Positions 1 through 5,787 are shown, counted from the stretch's first letter. The stretch: DNA of 6,001 nucleotides from Phycisphaerae bacterium (GCA_014380825.1 JACMJD010000308.1:1-6001); one strand, 5' to 3'. The notes: generated by a model from the letters alone, not told the origin. A program made the numbers and translations.

Positions 1-1661
1 CGCACGACATGGTGATCTCGGACTTTGACCGCGATGGAAAATTCGACATCGCCACGAACGCCGCCATCTATTTTCAGAACACGCCTGACTCCTGGACGAC
101 CGTGAGCGGTGCAAATTATTCGCGCACTGGCTTCGGCGTAGGCTTGCTCGACATCGGCGAAGGTACGCGGCCGGGCCATTCGCTTGGTGTTGCGGATCCG
201 GGCAGTCCGCCGCCGCTGCAACCGCCGCCGCCGAGCGGCGCGCTCGATCTGGTCGGTACGGGGCCGGGCGGTTCGCCTTACGCGAATTACTGGTATGAGA
301 ATCCGATTCACACCGGCGGCAACCCGCGCACGCAGCAGTGGGTTCGGCATTACTTTGGTCCTACTTACGATTCGAACTACAGCCTTGGCGGTTACACGTT
401 TGACCAGATGGACGTGAACGAAGACGGGCGGATGGACATCGTCACCGCGCAAAGCGAACAGCCGAACGATTTCGGAACGCCGCCCGCCGAGGGTCTGGCG
501 TGGTGGGAAGCGCCGGCGAATCGGCGCACGGGAACGTGGATCCGTCATCAGATCGACGTCGGTCTCACACAGATGCACAAGACGCGCGTGGCGGACATCA
601 ACCTGGATGGCCGCGAAGATCTGGTTGTGGCCGAGCAGGAGCAATCGGCGAACGATCGAGTCGCGGTGCTCTTCAAGCAGCCGGACTTCAGTTGGCGAAT
701 TCAGGTCCTTTCGATCGGCAGCGGTCACAACGTGACGACGGCCGATATCGACGGCGATGGCGACTTCGACATTCTCAACGCGGCGCATGCCGTATACGGC
801 GCAGCGCCGCAAATTGATCTGTTTGTGAACGGTGCGCGTTCGCTATCAGCGGACGCAGCGCCGGAGATAAAGACACACCCGATCTCTCGGCGGATCAATG
901 CTGGCCAATCCGTAACGTTCGTCGTGGCTGCCACCGGCGCGGCGCCGCTGAGTTTCCAGTGGCAGAAGAATGGGGTCGACATCCTCGGCGCCACCAACGC
1001 CTACTACACGCTGACGAACGCGACGTTCGCCGACAACAATGCGAAGTTTAGCGCCGTCGTGAGCAATTCCATCGATGTGGTCATCAGCACCGCCGCCACG
1101 ATCATCATGGCGCCGGCGTCGGCTTTACAATATCTCAGCGACATGAATCCGACCTTTCAGTCAAACGGCTGGGGACCATACGAGCGCGATCGCAGCAACG
1201 GCGACACCGGCGCGAACGATGGCCAAGCCATCAGGTTGAACGGGGTGACGTACGCGAAGGGCTTGGGTGTTCACGCCGCGTCGGAATTGCGCTATGCGCT
1301 GAATGGGGTATATCAATCGTTCCTCACGGACGTGGGCGTTGACGATGAAGTGGGAAGCGCCGGATCGATCGTGTTCCAAGTGTGGGCCGACGGGACGAAG
1401 TTGTTCGACAGCGGCACGATGTCCGGAACGACGACCACCAAAGCGGTGAATGTCAGCGTGGCCGGAAAAAACGAACTTCGCCTGATCGTGACCGATTCCG
1501 GAAACGGCAACAACAGCGATCACGGTGACTGGGCCAACGCCCGACTGAGTGGTGCATCAATCTCACCCGGCGCGGCCCCGGCGGCGCGCGCGACAACTCG
1601 ATTGTTGTCCGCATCAATTTGGAACGACCTGATTGAGCCGGACGAACTTCCGCTTTTCTGA
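1..1661 (+). CDS. FG-GAP/VCBS repeat protein with Ig-like and C-terminal NPCBM domains (5' end missing)
   Basis: The frame is open to the left edge, so the first visible ATG (9) is probably internal; residues are numbered from it. Calcium-loop motifs of the D-x-D-x-D-G-x-x-D type lie at residues 5-13, 135-143, 196-204 and 246-254, typical of FG-GAP/VCBS beta-propeller blades. Aromatic 'WYENP' and 'WWEAP' strands (95-99, 165-169) belong to the same propeller. Residues about 285-367 resemble a bacterial Ig-like domain (Gly-Gln-Ser-Val-Thr-Phe, then Phe-Gln-Trp-Gln-Lys-Asn-Gly). Residues about 373-516 match NPCBM, a carbohydrate-binding beta-sandwich: KGLGVHA, DVGVDDEVG, VFQVWADG, ELRLIVTD and DHGDWANARL in order. 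By family the protein is likely secreted or on the cell surface and binds glycans, but the signal peptide would lie off-window. No catalytic domain, LPxTG or PEP-CTERM tail is visible. A proline-rich loop (67-75) interrupts the propeller. Domain calls are firm; the substrate is unknown. Confidence 0.88.
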   Translation, partial: HDMVISDFDRDGKFDIATNAAIYFQNTPDSWTTVSGANYSRTGFGVGLLDIGEGTRPGHSLGVADPGSPPPLQPPPPSGALDLVGTGPGGSPYANYWYENPIHTGGNPRTQQWVRHYFGPTYDSNYSLGGYTFDQMDVNEDGRMDIVTAQSEQPNDFGTPPAEGLAWWEAPANRRTGTWIRHQIDVGLTQMHKTRVADINLDGREDLVVAEQEQSANDRVAVLFKQPDFSWRIQVLSIGSGHNVTTADIDGDGDFDILNAAHAVYGAAPQIDLFVNGARSLSADAAPEIKTHPISRRINAGQSVTFVVAATGAAPLSFQWQKNGVDILGATNAYYTLTNATFADNNAKFSAVVSNSIDVVISTAATIIMAPASALQYLSDMNPTFQSNGWGPYERDRSNGDTGANDGQAIRLNGVTYAKGLGVHAASELRYALNGVYQSFLTDVGVDDEVGSAGSIVFQVWADGTKLFDSGTMSGTTTTKAVNVSVAGKNELRLIVTDSGNGNNSDHGDWANARLSGASISPGAAPAARATTRLLSASIWNDLIEPDELPLF

Positions 1662-1700
1662 TCTTCCGCGCGGCCTGCGGATTGCAACCGGATGGTTGAA

Positions 1701-1704
1701 AGGA
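1701..1704 (+). promoter_or_regulatory. Shine-Dalgarno AGGA that sets the start of the 1713 gene
   Basis: AGGA, within GAAAGGA, ends 8 nt before the ATG at 1713. The in-frame ATG at 1692, 21 nt earlier, has no purine-rich stretch in front of it. The later start is therefore preferred. Confidence 0.6.
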
Positions 1705-1712
1705 ATTTCACC

Positions 1713-2360
1713 ATGCCCGGCAAACAACGCAAACGTCAGGGGAACAGCGGCACATCACGGAGCCCGCGTCGGAATCACGGTTCATCGTCAAAAGCGGCGG
1801 CCTCCAAAGTGGGGGCGGTAGGATCGGACCCGCGCGCCGTAAAATTGATTGGCGGCAAGGGCGATTTTGGCGTACCGGAAACCGGCCAAGAGCGCGACCG
1901 GCAGTACGTATCGCAAGAAACCAAATCGCAGGACCCCGGCGGGATGCCGCCACACGCGGGCGTCGATCAATCGCGCGTCGCGGGCGTGGGCGGAAACGAA
2001 TCCGGCGTCGGTAGCAGCAGCAGCGGTGATATCGACCCCGATATCGTCGGGGTCGGCACGGGCGGATCGACGATTTCCCAAGCCGGCCCCGACGATCGCA
2101 AGGACGGGGCGGATATGGTGACGTCGGACAAACTCGACCAATCTGCGCGTGATCGCAATTCACGCCAAGCGGCTCAAAAGAATCCAACGCAACCTCGCGG
2201 CACGTACATCGATCGCACCGGCGACATCACCACCCACGGCGGCGGCGACGGAAGTGCCGCCGCGACCGATCCGCTGATGGAAGAGAACGACGCGTTCGCA
2301 GGCGAGTTGAGCCTTGATGATGTGTCGGCTGTCGACAATTCGCCGCAGGATCGCGCGTGA
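1713..2360 (+). CDS. Hypothetical hydrophilic, probably disordered protein (215 aa)
   Basis: I do not recognise a family with certainty. The start at 1713 is chosen for its AGGA box 8 nt upstream; an in-frame ATG at 1692 would add seven residues. The first 20 residues are strongly basic (K4, R6, K7, R8, R16, R19, R20). The middle (about 88-125) is a Gly/Ser/Val tract with repeated GVG triplets (91-93, 98-100, 113-115). The C-terminal third is acidic, with an ELSLDD stretch at 198-203. There is no Cys or Trp, no signal peptide and no hydrophobic segment that could cross a membrane. The composition fits an intrinsically disordered cytoplasmic protein; the basic head could bind nucleic acid, but that is a guess. 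It lies 51 nt after the NPCBM gene on the same strand, and the mirrored heptad repeat starts one base after its stop. A continuous 215-codon frame behind a proper ribosome binding site argues that it is real. Confidence 0.68.
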   Translation: MPGKQRKRQGNSGTSRSPRRNHGSSSKAAASKVGAVGSDPRAVKLIGGKGDFGVPETGQERDRQYVSQETKSQDPGGMPPHAGVDQSRVAGVGGNESGVGSSSSGDIDPDIVGVGTGGSTISQAGPDDRKDGADMVTSDKLDQSARDRNSRQAAQKNPTQPRGTYIDRTGDITTHGGGDGSAAATDPLMEENDAFAGELSLDDVSAVDNSPQDRA

Positions 2361-2361
2361 T

Positions 2362-2485
2362 CGATTGGTGATTTGTGATTGGTTCTTGGTTATTCGTTAT
2401 TGGGCGCGCCTGAGCCGGCGACGCGTCATCCGACGAGCGAGCACCAATAACGAATAACCAAGAACCAAGAACCACTAGCCAAGAA
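2362..2485. repeat. Mirrored heptanucleotide repeat array (6 + 6 units around a 40-nt centre)
   Basis: Bases 2444-2485 are six 7-bp units: CCAATAA, CGAATAA, CCAAGAA, CCAAGAA, CCACTAG, CCAAGAA. Bases 2362-2403, read on the minus strand from 2403 leftward, are also six: CCAATAA, CGAATAA, CCAAGAA, CCAATCA, CAAATCA, CCAATCG. The consensus is about CCAANNA. The inner three units are identical on both sides, giving a perfect 25-bp inverted repeat (2379-2403 with 2444-2468) around a GC-rich centre (2404-2443). It begins one base after the upstream stop codon, so in RNA it would form a very long hairpin in the 3' region of that gene, without a following T tract. It resembles the degenerate 7-bp tandem repeats (STRR) known from cyanobacterial intergenic DNA. 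No transposase or target duplication is visible. Confidence 0.88.
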
Positions 2486-2521
2486 CCCGTCCCATTTGCG
2501 ACGCCGCCAGCGGCGGTACAC

Positions 2522-2548
2522 AATCCTCCGAATCTCAATCGGAGGATT
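2522..2548 (+). promoter_or_regulatory. Hairpin sequestering the Shine-Dalgarno of the asparaginase gene
   Basis: AATCCTCCGA (2522-2531) and TCGGAGGATT (2539-2548) are perfect 10-bp complements around a 7-nt loop. The right arm holds the near-perfect Shine-Dalgarno GGAGGA (2541-2546), which lies 4 nt before the TTG start at 2551. The left arm carries its exact anti-sequence, TCCTCC (2524-2529). In a transcript starting upstream of 2522 the ribosome site would be double-stranded, which would keep translation low unless something opens it. As DNA, the same dyad could be a protein operator. The pairing is seen directly; the regulation is inferred. Confidence 0.6.
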
Positions 2549-2550
2549 CC

Positions 2551-3621
2551 TTGGCTCCATCTCGTCGTGATGTGCTGGTCACGGGCGCTGCGATCGCGGC
2601 GGGCGCGGTTTCTTCGCGATTTGTTAACGCGCAACGCAATGAGGATTTGTTCGCGCCCGCGCCCGCGCCCGCGCCGCGCGCGGGTTCTCGACCCGTCGCG
2701 ATCGCGTCCGCCAACGGATTGCGCGGCGTGACCAAAGCCTTGGAGATGATGTCGAAGGACAACGTCGATCCGCTCGATGCCGCCATCGCGGGTGTGAATA
2801 TTCAGGAGCTCGATCCGAACGATCAATCCGTGGGCGTTGGCGGATTACCGAACGAGGAGGGCGTCGTCCAACTCGACGCCTCCGTCATGCACGGCCCGAC
2901 GAAACGCGCCGGCGCGGTTGCGTCGCTCGAAGACATCGCCACGCCGTCGTTGGTCGCCAAGGCGGTGATGGATTACACGGATCACATTTTCCTCGTCGGC
3001 CCCGGCGCGAAGAAGTTCGCGCTGCAAATGGGATTCAAGCCGACCGAACTGCTCACCGAAAAAAGCCGCCAGGATTGGCTGCGATGGAAGAGCAAGCTGA
3101 ACCCGAAAGACAACTGGCTCGATCACGATGACGACGTGAAGATCAACTTCACGACGGGCACGATCAACCTGTGCGCTGTGAATGCCGCCGGTGACATCGG
3201 ATCCGTCACCACCACGAGTGGTCTGAGCTGGAAACTGGCAGGACGCGTGGGCGATTCCCCGATCATTGGCGCCGGCCAATACTGCGACAACGAAGTCGGC
3301 GCCGCCGGCTCGACCGGTCGAGGCGAAGCGAACATCAAAGTCTGCGGCGCGTTCCTGGCGGTCGAACTGATGCGCGCCGGCAAGTCGCCGGAAGAAGCAT
3401 GCATCGAAGTGATGAAGCGCGTGATCGCGATGACCGAAAAGCGACTGCTGGATGAACGAGGTCGACCACGCTTCGATCTGCATTATTATGCAGTGACAAA
3501 AGACGGTCGCTTCGGATCGGCGTGCGCATATGGGGGCGGCAAGTTCGCTGTCGCGGATGCGAGTGGAGCGCGCGTGATGGACAGTGCATTCCTGTTCAAG
3601 AAGGACGAACGGCCGAAGTAA
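2551..3621 (+). CDS. Tat-exported N4-(beta-N-acetylglucosaminyl)-L-asparaginase / isoaspartyl peptidase-type Ntn-hydrolase
   Basis: This family cleaves the Asn-GlcNAc bond of glycoasparagines, or related beta-aspartyl links, after self-cleavage exposes an N-terminal threonine. The start is TTG behind GGAGGA; it is chosen because it gives a complete Tat signal: SRRDVL (4-9), a hydrophobic stretch to about 22, and likely cleavage after VNA (25-27). An Ala-Pro linker (35-42) follows. The alpha part (about 48-203) has the family's GVGGLPNEEGVVQLDA region (95-110) and a FLVGPGAKKFALQMGF block (147-162). The likely nucleophile is Thr204 in TGTINL; TTTSG (220-224), RVGDSPI (232-238; Arg232 and Asp235 for substrate) and STGRGE (254-259) complete the active site. 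Human AGA has Asp before the nucleophile; here it is Gly, as in E. coli IaaA. The length of 356 aa is normal. The enzyme probably acts in the periplasm. Exact substrate specificity cannot be read from the sequence. Confidence 0.9.
   Translation: MAPSRRDVLVTGAAIAAGAVSSRFVNAQRNEDLFAPAPAPAPRAGSRPVAIASANGLRGVTKALEMMSKDNVDPLDAAIAGVNIQELDPNDQSVGVGGLPNEEGVVQLDASVMHGPTKRAGAVASLEDIATPSLVAKAVMDYTDHIFLVGPGAKKFALQMGFKPTELLTEKSRQDWLRWKSKLNPKDNWLDHDDDVKINFTTGTINLCAVNAAGDIGSVTTTSGLSWKLAGRVGDSPIIGAGQYCDNEVGAAGSTGRGEANIKVCGAFLAVELMRAGKSPEEACIEVMKRVIAMTEKRLLDERGRPRFDLHYYAVTKDGRFGSACAYGGGKFAVADASGARVMDSAFLFKKDERPK
2653..2676 (+). repeat. In-frame GCGCCC hexamer repeat coding an Ala-Pro linker
   Basis: Three perfect GCGCCC units (2653-2670) and a fourth ending in G (2671-2676) encode alternating Ala-Pro, residues 35-42 of the asparaginase. 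The repeat lies between the Tat signal and the catalytic domain, where a flexible or extended linker is tolerated. Gain or loss of units would keep the reading frame. Confidence 0.8.
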
Positions 3622-3631
3622 GAACGATTTG

Positions 3632-3693
3632 TCCACGAATCAACACGAATGAAATCCGGTTCTTGTTCGTGTTCATTCGTGACCATTCGTGGA
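3632..3693. repeat. Decamer-periodic inverted repeat between convergent genes; possible two-way terminator
   Basis: The arms 3632-3653 and 3672-3693 pair at 19 of 22 positions, the three mismatches being consecutive (3641-3643 with 3682-3684), around an 18-nt loop. CACGAA occurs at 3634 and 3644 and TTCGTG at 3666, 3676 and 3686, so every copy is spaced by exactly 10 bp, about one DNA turn. The element starts 10 nt after the asparaginase stop and ends directly at the recR stop, filling the gap between two converging genes. A hairpin here could end transcription from both sides, but there is no T tract on either strand. I believe similar CACGAAT-type repeats are common in intergenic DNA of related phyla; this is from memory. 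Confidence 0.7.
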
Positions 3694-4299
3694 TCACATC
3701 TTCTGCCGTCCCGCGATCGCATCCGCGAGGATATTCCGATTCGCATATTCGATGTTGCTTCCCGCCGGCAGTCCGCGCGCTAGTCTTGTGATCTGAACAT
3801 TCGGGAACCGCGTCTGCACTTGTTGCTGGATGTGCAGCGCCGTGCCGTCGCCTTCCATATTGGGGTTGGTGCCCATGATCAGCTCGCGGATGGTTCCGCC
3901 GGCCAGGCGCTCCATGAGTGGTTCGACCGTCACATCCGATGGATCGATTCCTTCCAGCGGCGCGATTCTTCCAAGCAGCACGTGATACACGCCTTTGTAT
4001 AAACCGGTTGACTCAAGCGCGAGCAGGTCTTTCGGTTGCTCGATGATGCAGACGACCGCCTGGTCGCGCGACGGGTTCGAGCAGATATCGCACGGGTCGG
4101 CCTCGGTGAGGTTGTAGCAGATCGAGCAGTGCTTGATCCGCGTCTTCACATCGCGAATCGCGTCGGCCAGTTGCATGGCGTCTTCGGGTTTTTGCTTCAG
4201 CAGATGAAACGCGATCCGCTCGGCGCTTCGCATGCCGATGCCGGGGAGGCTGGCGAACTGGTTGATCAGGTTTTGGATGCTGTGGGTGTAGCTGGACAT
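3694..4299 (-). CDS. recR: Recombination mediator protein RecR
   Basis: RecR acts with RecF and RecO to load RecA onto SSB-coated single-stranded gaps during DNA repair in the cytoplasm. The 201 residues match the family's usual length of about 200. In order: a helix-hairpin-helix region (about 8-34, LPGIGMRSAERIAFHLL), a C4 zinc finger (Cys58, Cys61, Cys70, Cys73), a Toprim domain (about 80-175) with Glu87 in the VCIIEQPKD strand, and the C-terminal GLPAGSNIEYAN motif (177-187). Many RecR proteins have EYAD at the end of that motif; here it is EYAN. The ATG at 4299 gives the standard N-terminus, but no Shine-Dalgarno precedes it. It starts 9 nt after the stop of the TPR-glycosyltransferase gene, so it is probably the last gene of that operon, possibly with its own leaderless promoter. 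Its stop abuts the decamer inverted repeat. Confidence 0.97.
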   Translation of the reverse strand: MSSYTHSIQNLINQFASLPGIGMRSAERIAFHLLKQKPEDAMQLADAIRDVKTRIKHCSICYNLTEADPCDICSNPSRDQAVVCIIEQPKDLLALESTGLYKGVYHVLLGRIAPLEGIDPSDVTVEPLMERLAGGTIRELIMGTNPNMEGDGTALHIQQQVQTRFPNVQITRLARGLPAGSNIEYANRNILADAIAGRQKM

Positions 4300-4307
4300 T
4301 GAACGTG

Positions 4308-4313
4308 ATTATA
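4308..4313 (-). promoter_or_regulatory. TATAAT box 8 nt before the recR ATG; candidate leaderless promoter
   Basis: On the minus strand a perfect TATAAT ends 8 nt before the recR start codon, which places the expected transcription start at or next to the A of the ATG. The stop codon (TAA) of the upstream gene lies inside it. No good -35 box is seen about 17 bp upstream (ACTCCT at 4331-4336). recR has no Shine-Dalgarno, which fits leaderless translation. A six-base match can arise by chance, so this remains a candidate. Confidence 0.35.
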
Positions 4314-5766
4314 GCGCACCGGCGCGCAAAAGGAGTTCGTCGCGGACGCGTATTGCGACCGATTCCCAATCGCCCTGTTTCTCCTGCCGAAACAATTTCA
4401 TCGTCGGATACCATGGCGAATCTTCGCGTCGCATCAGCCAGCGCCAGTCGGCGTTGTAGCAGAGCATGGTGAGCGTGGGCTTGCCCATCGCGCCGGCCAC
4501 GTGGGCGACGCTGGTGCAGACGGAGACCACCACGTCGAGGTTCGCGATCAGTGCGGCGGTGTCGGAGAAGTCCGCGACGCCGTTTGTGAGATCGATCAGA
4601 TTCAGATTGCTCGGTCCGATCTGAGAAGTTGCGGGACCTTTCTGTAGCGAGAAGATCTTTGTATCTGCGACGCCGGCAAGCGGCTGCAAGAGGGACAGGT
4701 TCGCACTTCGGTTTCGATCGTTTGCCTGGTTGGCGTTACCTGCCCACGCGAGTCCGATGTTCAGTTTCGAACGGTGCGGCCCGATCTTCGACCTCCAGTC
4801 TTCCACCTTCTGTGGATCAGGAAAAACATACGGCACGTTTGAAGGCACGTTTTCCAAAGTCGTGCCGAACACACGCGGCAGGCTCATCATCGGAATCCAC
4901 GTATCGAAGTTCGGCAGTGGATCGGTTTCATCGACCGCGCGCTCGACGCCGCGAATCGTAGCGAGCAGGGAAGCAACGGACTTCTGACAGCGAAGGACGA
5001 CGCGTCCGCCTCGCTCGGCGATGAGAGTTGCGTAGCGGGCGAACTGGATGTTGTCGCCAACGCCTTGTTCGCCTAGCAGCAGGATCGTCTTGCCCGCGAG
5101 ATCTGATCCATCCCACATTGGCTGCGCGAATCGCGGGGCGCTATTCGCGAACAGCGGCATTCGCCATCGCCATTCGTATGCGTCCCAACCGGTTCGATAC
5201 TCGCCACGAAGCAGATCGAGGAATCCGCGGTTGTACCGAGCGCCGGCGTGATCGGATTTCAAGCCGATCGCGCGATCGAAGGCGGCCGTCGCTTCGTCGA
5301 TCCGCATGAGCTCGCTCAGCAGCTCGCCCAGGTTGTTCCAGGGTTCGGCTTGCTCGGGATTCAGCGCCATCGCGTTCCGGTACGACTGCTCCGCCGCGAC
5401 CAGATCTCCTCTCGCTCGCAGCGTATTGGCGAGGTTGTAGTGCGCTTTGACGTAATCGGGTTTCAGACCGATCGCCTCACGATAGTGCGCGATCGACTCG
5501 TCAATCTCATTCGCTGCACGCAATGCGAGCCCAAGGTTGTAGTGGGCCGTTGCATTCGACGGATCCAGCTCGGTCGCGCGACGAAAGTCCGCCAGCGCGC
5601 GCTCGGCTTGATTTGCTTGCCGATACGCTTCGCCGCGGTTGACGTGGTATCGGGCGTTTCGCGGATCGAGTGCGATCGCCTGTGAGATCAGGTCGATCGC
5701 CGCGGAGAAGTTCTTCGCGCGAAGGGCGGCGATTCCGTCGTTGTGAAGTGATTCCGCGCGCGACAT
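4309..5766 (-). CDS. TPR protein fused to a GT-B-type glycosyltransferase-like domain
   Basis: The N-terminal half is five tetratricopeptide repeats (residues 4-173) with exact 34-residue spacing, seen from the helix-end prolines 35, 69, 103 and 137; the fifth repeat has Ser171 instead. TPRs bind partner proteins or peptides. The bridging motif GWDAYEWRW (193-201) and then GEQGVGDNIQFARY (232-245) are typical of TPR proteins with a glycosyltransferase family 9/41-like C-terminus. That domain ends with DTAALIANLD (402-411), SVCTSVAHVAGAMGKP (415-430) and NADWRWL (438-444). The architecture recalls O-GlcNAc transferase, but donor and acceptor are unknown. There is no signal peptide or membrane segment, so it is probably cytoplasmic. 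Cys417 stands where I expect Asp in the 'VDT' motif. The ATG at 5766 has no Shine-Dalgarno. It lies 21 nt after accA and 9 nt before recR, as the middle gene of a probable operon. Confidence 0.9.
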   Translation of the reverse strand: MSRAESLHNDGIAALRAKNFSAAIDLISQAIALDPRNARYHVNRGEAYRQANQAERALADFRRATELDPSNATAHYNLGLALRAANEIDESIAHYREAIGLKPDYVKAHYNLANTLRARGDLVAAEQSYRNAMALNPEQAEPWNNLGELLSELMRIDEATAAFDRAIGLKSDHAGARYNRGFLDLLRGEYRTGWDAYEWRWRMPLFANSAPRFAQPMWDGSDLAGKTILLLGEQGVGDNIQFARYATLIAERGGRVVLRCQKSVASLLATIRGVERAVDETDPLPNFDTWIPMMSLPRVFGTTLENVPSNVPYVFPDPQKVEDWRSKIGPHRSKLNIGLAWAGNANQANDRNRSANLSLLQPLAGVADTKIFSLQKGPATSQIGPSNLNLIDLTNGVADFSDTAALIANLDVVVSVCTSVAHVAGAMGKPTLTMLCYNADWRWLMRREDSPWYPTMKLFRQEKQGDWESVAIRVRDELLLRAGAL

Positions 5767-5775
5767 TGGTGCGGA

Positions 5776-5781
5776 AGTATA
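5776..5781 (-). promoter_or_regulatory. TATACT box 9 nt before the TPR-glycosyltransferase ATG; candidate leaderless promoter
   Basis: TATACT on the minus strand matches the -10 consensus at five of six bases and ends 9 nt before the ATG at 5766. It lies in the 21-nt gap after accA. There is no Shine-Dalgarno, and no recognisable -35 box 17 bp upstream (CGCGGT at 5799-5804). The arrangement copies that in front of recR. Confidence 0.3.
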
Positions 5782-5787
5782 CGCGCT

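Noticed and set aside
1692..1712. Earlier ATG at 1692 for the disordered protein
   Set aside because: There is no ribosome binding site before it, while AGGA stands at the right distance from the ATG at 1713.
2362..2485. MITE, insertion sequence remnant or CRISPR-like array
   Set aside because: There is no flanking target-site duplication and no transposase fragment. The 7-bp period with no spacers does not fit CRISPR, and the symmetric heptad structure explains the whole element.
2502..2516. Small GC-rich hairpin (CGCCGCCAGCGGCG region)
   Set aside because: The stem is short with a 2-4 nt loop, and there is no T tract. It is likely chance in GC-rich DNA, though it could stack on the hairpin at 2522-2548.
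2496..2524. Weak sigma70-like promoter, TTGCGA - 17 bp - CACAAT
   Set aside because: Each box matches the consensus at only four of six positions, which is expected by chance. If real, it would start transcription near 2531 and leave out the anti-Shine-Dalgarno arm, so it is worth testing but not calling.
2227..2826. 199-codon minus-strand open frame with 7-residue repeats
   Set aside because: Its peptide repeats are only the 7-bp array read in triplets (7 bp x 3 = 7 codons). The rest is antisense to the asparaginase start and the disordered protein, and there is no start signal.
2845..3636. 263-codon minus-strand open frame
   Set aside because: It is fully antisense to the well-supported asparaginase gene. 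High GC content makes such long shadow frames common, and its protein shows no recognisable motif.
4013..4414. 133-codon minus-strand frame overlapping recR and the TPR gene end
   Set aside because: It is an out-of-frame, Arg-rich shadow across two genes with firm motif support.
5248..5685. 145-codon plus-strand open frame
   Set aside because: It is the reverse complement of the TPR repeats, and the exact 34-residue periodicity proves that the coding strand is minus.
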